50,912 nucleotides of DNA from contig JAHCHL010000011.1 of assembly GCA_026129745.1 (NCBI GenBank), positions 64,001 to 114,912 of the forward strand. Direction: 5' to 3'. This document shows, in pieces, positions 49,191 to 50,912 of this stretch. Below the pieces are notes generated by a model that had not been told where the DNA came from, made no database searches, and saw nothing but the letters and a program-made list of their open reading frames with translations. The DNA comes from Fimbriimonadales bacterium. Its GTDB lineage: Bacteria > Armatimonadota > Fimbriimonadia > Fimbriimonadales > ATM1. Each line of letters starts with the position of its first letter. The first letter of the stretch is position 1. The position numbers and the translations under genes were made by a program.

Positions 49191-50708
49191 CTACGGTGCT
49201 TCGCGCGATTCTGGATGCAGAGGGCGGCGTTTGGCTCCTTCACCAATGACGCCAACAGGTGCCCTCATATTGATCGCGGGATCACGTTCCAAATCTCTGA
49301 GAGTAATAGGAGCCTTCCCATGGGAAGCGCTTTTCAATTCTCTGCTGTATTGGTCGCTCAGGCTGAAAAGTGATTCGATTGTTGCTTCGGTTCGTATTGC
49401 TTCAAACAATATCCCCGCTTGCCTACGATTGTCGAGGGGTTTAAGCTTCGCAATCAACTGTCCGAGGGTAGCGTCATCAACAATCATCGGTGACTCCACA
49501 ATACGACGTATGAGGAACTTTATCCGCGCGTCATGGGCGACAATCATCACCCTGTCCGCGTTTTGCGAAACGACATCCGACCAGGCTGCATCGATGAAGG
49601 ATTGCAGTTCTCGTTCGTCGGAGCAGTTGAAGTACGCTGGCTCGACCGCCTTTATTAGGTCGGTAGCGCTTGTGCTGCGCACGAAGCGGGAGGTAGCATC
49701 GCCGAATAGGCTACCGGTCTGATCGCGGGTAGGGGTGTATGCTATTCCTTTCTCGTCGTAAGGGGATAGCCTTTCCCAGCCCCTGCGGTCAAGCTGATCG
49801 AAGCGGGAGCGGAGTTCTGAGTCAGAAATGTTGAACGCTTTTCTCAAGTCTGACCATGGGGGATTGCCCTTTTGCAACGCCACAACCAAAGGTCGGAGCT
49901 TTGGCGTCAGGAGAATCCACGCTCGATGCCGGAGGTATGGAACGATCATCCGTCGGATGCATGTCGCGAACCACGCTCTCTGATGATTCAGAACTCGGAG
50001 GTCGTATTCTGAAAGGTCGGCATATCCGTAGCTCTTCCTACCGCTCTTGAAGCGACTGGAGCGAACGGCGATGGCGTCCTCTGTTCGCGGGACGATTTGA
50101 AATGCTGGGACGTGGTAAGGGGTCACCTTGTATCGTTCGTCGTCACGATCGCCGGTGAACTCGACCGTGTACGGCGGAGAGTGAAGCCGGCTCAACAGGC
50201 TGTCATGGTGGACCCCCGGCCAGGTAGCGACGCCGCCCAAGATCTCCGGTCCTTCTCCGTATTGTTGGGCGAGTCGCCAGATCAGCTCGTCCATCTCGAG
50301 AGCCTCGCGGACTTCACCCGCAGCATCCGATGGCGACTGCAACTCGGAGAGGGGCATCTCGGTCAAGTGATGGTTGGCAGCCCGCTCTCGACCCCTCTCG
50401 ATTCGGCGATCGGTCAGGAACGCCAACTCGACGGCCATCTCAAAGCGTCGCTGCGTACTTCGCCAGTCCCGGCGCCGCGCGTACTGACTGGTCGGGGGGT
50501 CACAGTGCGAATAATGCTCCTCGGCAAGGTCAACGAGGTCGTCGAGCCTGTCAGCCGTCAGGCGCAGTCTACTTACCTCGCCGTAGATCTCCACCAGCGC
50601 CCGAAGTGTCTCACGATCATCCGATAAATCTCGAATCGGCAATTGATGCCTCCTTTGGCGAACGGGTTCGCCAATATATAGCCCCAGGATCGGGCCAAAA
50701 TTAGGCAT
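49191..50708 (-). CDS. unrecognised 505-residue protein of the putative defence operon
   Basis: A soluble, arginine- and glutamate-rich protein with no signal peptide or membrane helix. Notable parts are an N-terminal helical section with many RRL and LVDLAEEH repeats, a central basic stretch (SRFKSGRKSYGYADLSEYDLRVLNHQRAWFATCIRRMI) and a winged-helix-like FNISDSELRSRFDQLDRRGWERLSPYD segment. No nuclease, ATPase or methyltransferase motif is seen. It begins 14 bases after a small upstream frame, has no strong ribosome site, and lies 32 bases before the methyltransferase. A DNA-binding or specificity role is a guess. Confidence 0.7.
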   Translation of the reverse strand: MPNFGPILGLYIGEPVRQRRHQLPIRDLSDDRETLRALVEIYGEVSRLRLTADRLDDLVDLAEEHYSHCDPPTSQYARRRDWRSTQRRFEMAVELAFLTDRRIERGRERAANHHLTEMPLSELQSPSDAAGEVREALEMDELIWRLAQQYGEGPEILGGVATWPGVHHDSLLSRLHSPPYTVEFTGDRDDERYKVTPYHVPAFQIVPRTEDAIAVRSSRFKSGRKSYGYADLSEYDLRVLNHQRAWFATCIRRMIVPYLRHRAWILLTPKLRPLVVALQKGNPPWSDLRKAFNISDSELRSRFDQLDRRGWERLSPYDEKGIAYTPTRDQTGSLFGDATSRFVRSTSATDLIKAVEPAYFNCSDERELQSFIDAAWSDVVSQNADRVMIVAHDARIKFLIRRIVESPMIVDDATLGQLIAKLKPLDNRRQAGILFEAIRTEATIESLFSLSDQYSRELKSASHGKAPITLRDLERDPAINMRAPVGVIGEGAKRRPLHPESREAP

Positions 50709-50722
50709 ATTGATGTAGTAGG

Positions 50723-50912
50723 TCAGCTGCCGAGAGAAAACAGGACCCGGAATTCGATGCCCTCCGGCAGCGTGCGACTCAAAGTCGAGACGTGCATGAT
50801 GGCCATGAAGCCGGGAAACGGATTGTCCGATAATTCCCTTTGAGGGGTTTCTGGTGACCTTTGTTTGGGTGGCGGGGGCTCTATCTTTCGCATATTGGAG
50901 GAGATAAGGCCA
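50723..50912 (-). CDS. 3' end of a small or truncated frame entering from the window edge
   Basis: A minus-strand frame open from the edge to TGA at 50723. An internal ATG at 50895 would give a 57 to 59 residue protein beginning MRKIEPPPPKQRSPE. The region PFPGFMAIMHVSTLSRTLPEGIEFRVLF looks protein-like. It ends 14 bases before the 505-residue gene and might be a first gene of the operon, but a ribosome site is missing. Weak support. Confidence 0.35.
   Translation of the reverse strand, partial: GLISSNMRKIEPPPPKQRSPETPQRELSDNPFPGFMAIMHVSTLSRTLPEGIEFRVLFSLGS

Noticed and set aside
1..50912. CRISPR array, rRNA, tmRNA, insertion sequences, integrase or attachment sites
   Set aside because: No regular repeats or recognisable mobile-element proteins were seen in reading both strands.

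Overview
The window is a chromosomal segment of a moderate-GC bacterium. Every call comes from reading the sequence; no database search was possible. The best guess for the organism is the phylum Armatimonadota, near the Fimbriimonadia. The reasons are two type-IV-prepilin-like proteins of the DUF1559/H-X9-DG style, a PEP-CTERM protein, a MoxR/DUF58/transglutaminase cluster and a tandem flotillin operon. A planctomycete-like relative cannot be excluded. Many genes have a strong GGAGG ribosome site. Several others have none and instead carry a -10-like hexamer 8 to 12 bases before the start, which suggests leaderless or very short-leader mRNAs.

Layout. 1-2168: 5' part of rpoB (minus strand, cut by the window edge), with an aberrant rifampicin/fork-loop-2 region. 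2441-9192: proline dehydrogenase, a secreted sugar-dehydrogenase-like propeller, DinB, a secreted metalloprotease, leuD and metG. 9189-12535: sdhCAB. 12585-17831: moxR-DUF58-transglutaminase-holA. 17850-18832: a basic histone-tail-like protein facing an ArsR regulator that is followed by a 21-residue cysteine-rich micro-peptide, probably a tiny metallothionein under metal control. 18845-20040: two exported thioredoxin-fold proteins. 20419-20494: a tRNA with a CAT anticodon, resembling tRNA-Ile2. 20496-23032: an ECF sigma factor and a persulfide-oxidation pair (CstB-like plus rhodanese). 23092-24099: a TPP riboswitch with its own terminator placed directly before a prepilin gene, an unexpected pairing. 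24149-27261: a membrane protein, an RluA pseudouridine synthase, a second prepilin and an M50-like protease.

27338-36742 is mostly one minus-strand series: NfeD, two flotillins, M19 dipeptidase, GT4 glycosyltransferase, adenylate-forming ligase and acyl-CoA dehydrogenase, followed by a secreted protein with its own near-consensus promoter. It looks like a membrane or envelope-lipid unit. 36836-39854 holds DUF92, PepV, dodecin, a Cys-rich zinc protein and pterin carbinolamine dehydratase. 39879-45018 holds small secreted or envelope proteins, one apparently frameshifted.

45125-50912 is a tightly packed accessory operon: an unrecognised 505-residue protein, a 1053-residue single-chain nuclease-like/adenine methyltransferase protein of the type ISP/IIG kind, and a NYN-domain nuclease. 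It is the best candidate for a phage-defence system. No CRISPR array, rRNA, insertion sequence or integrase was seen.
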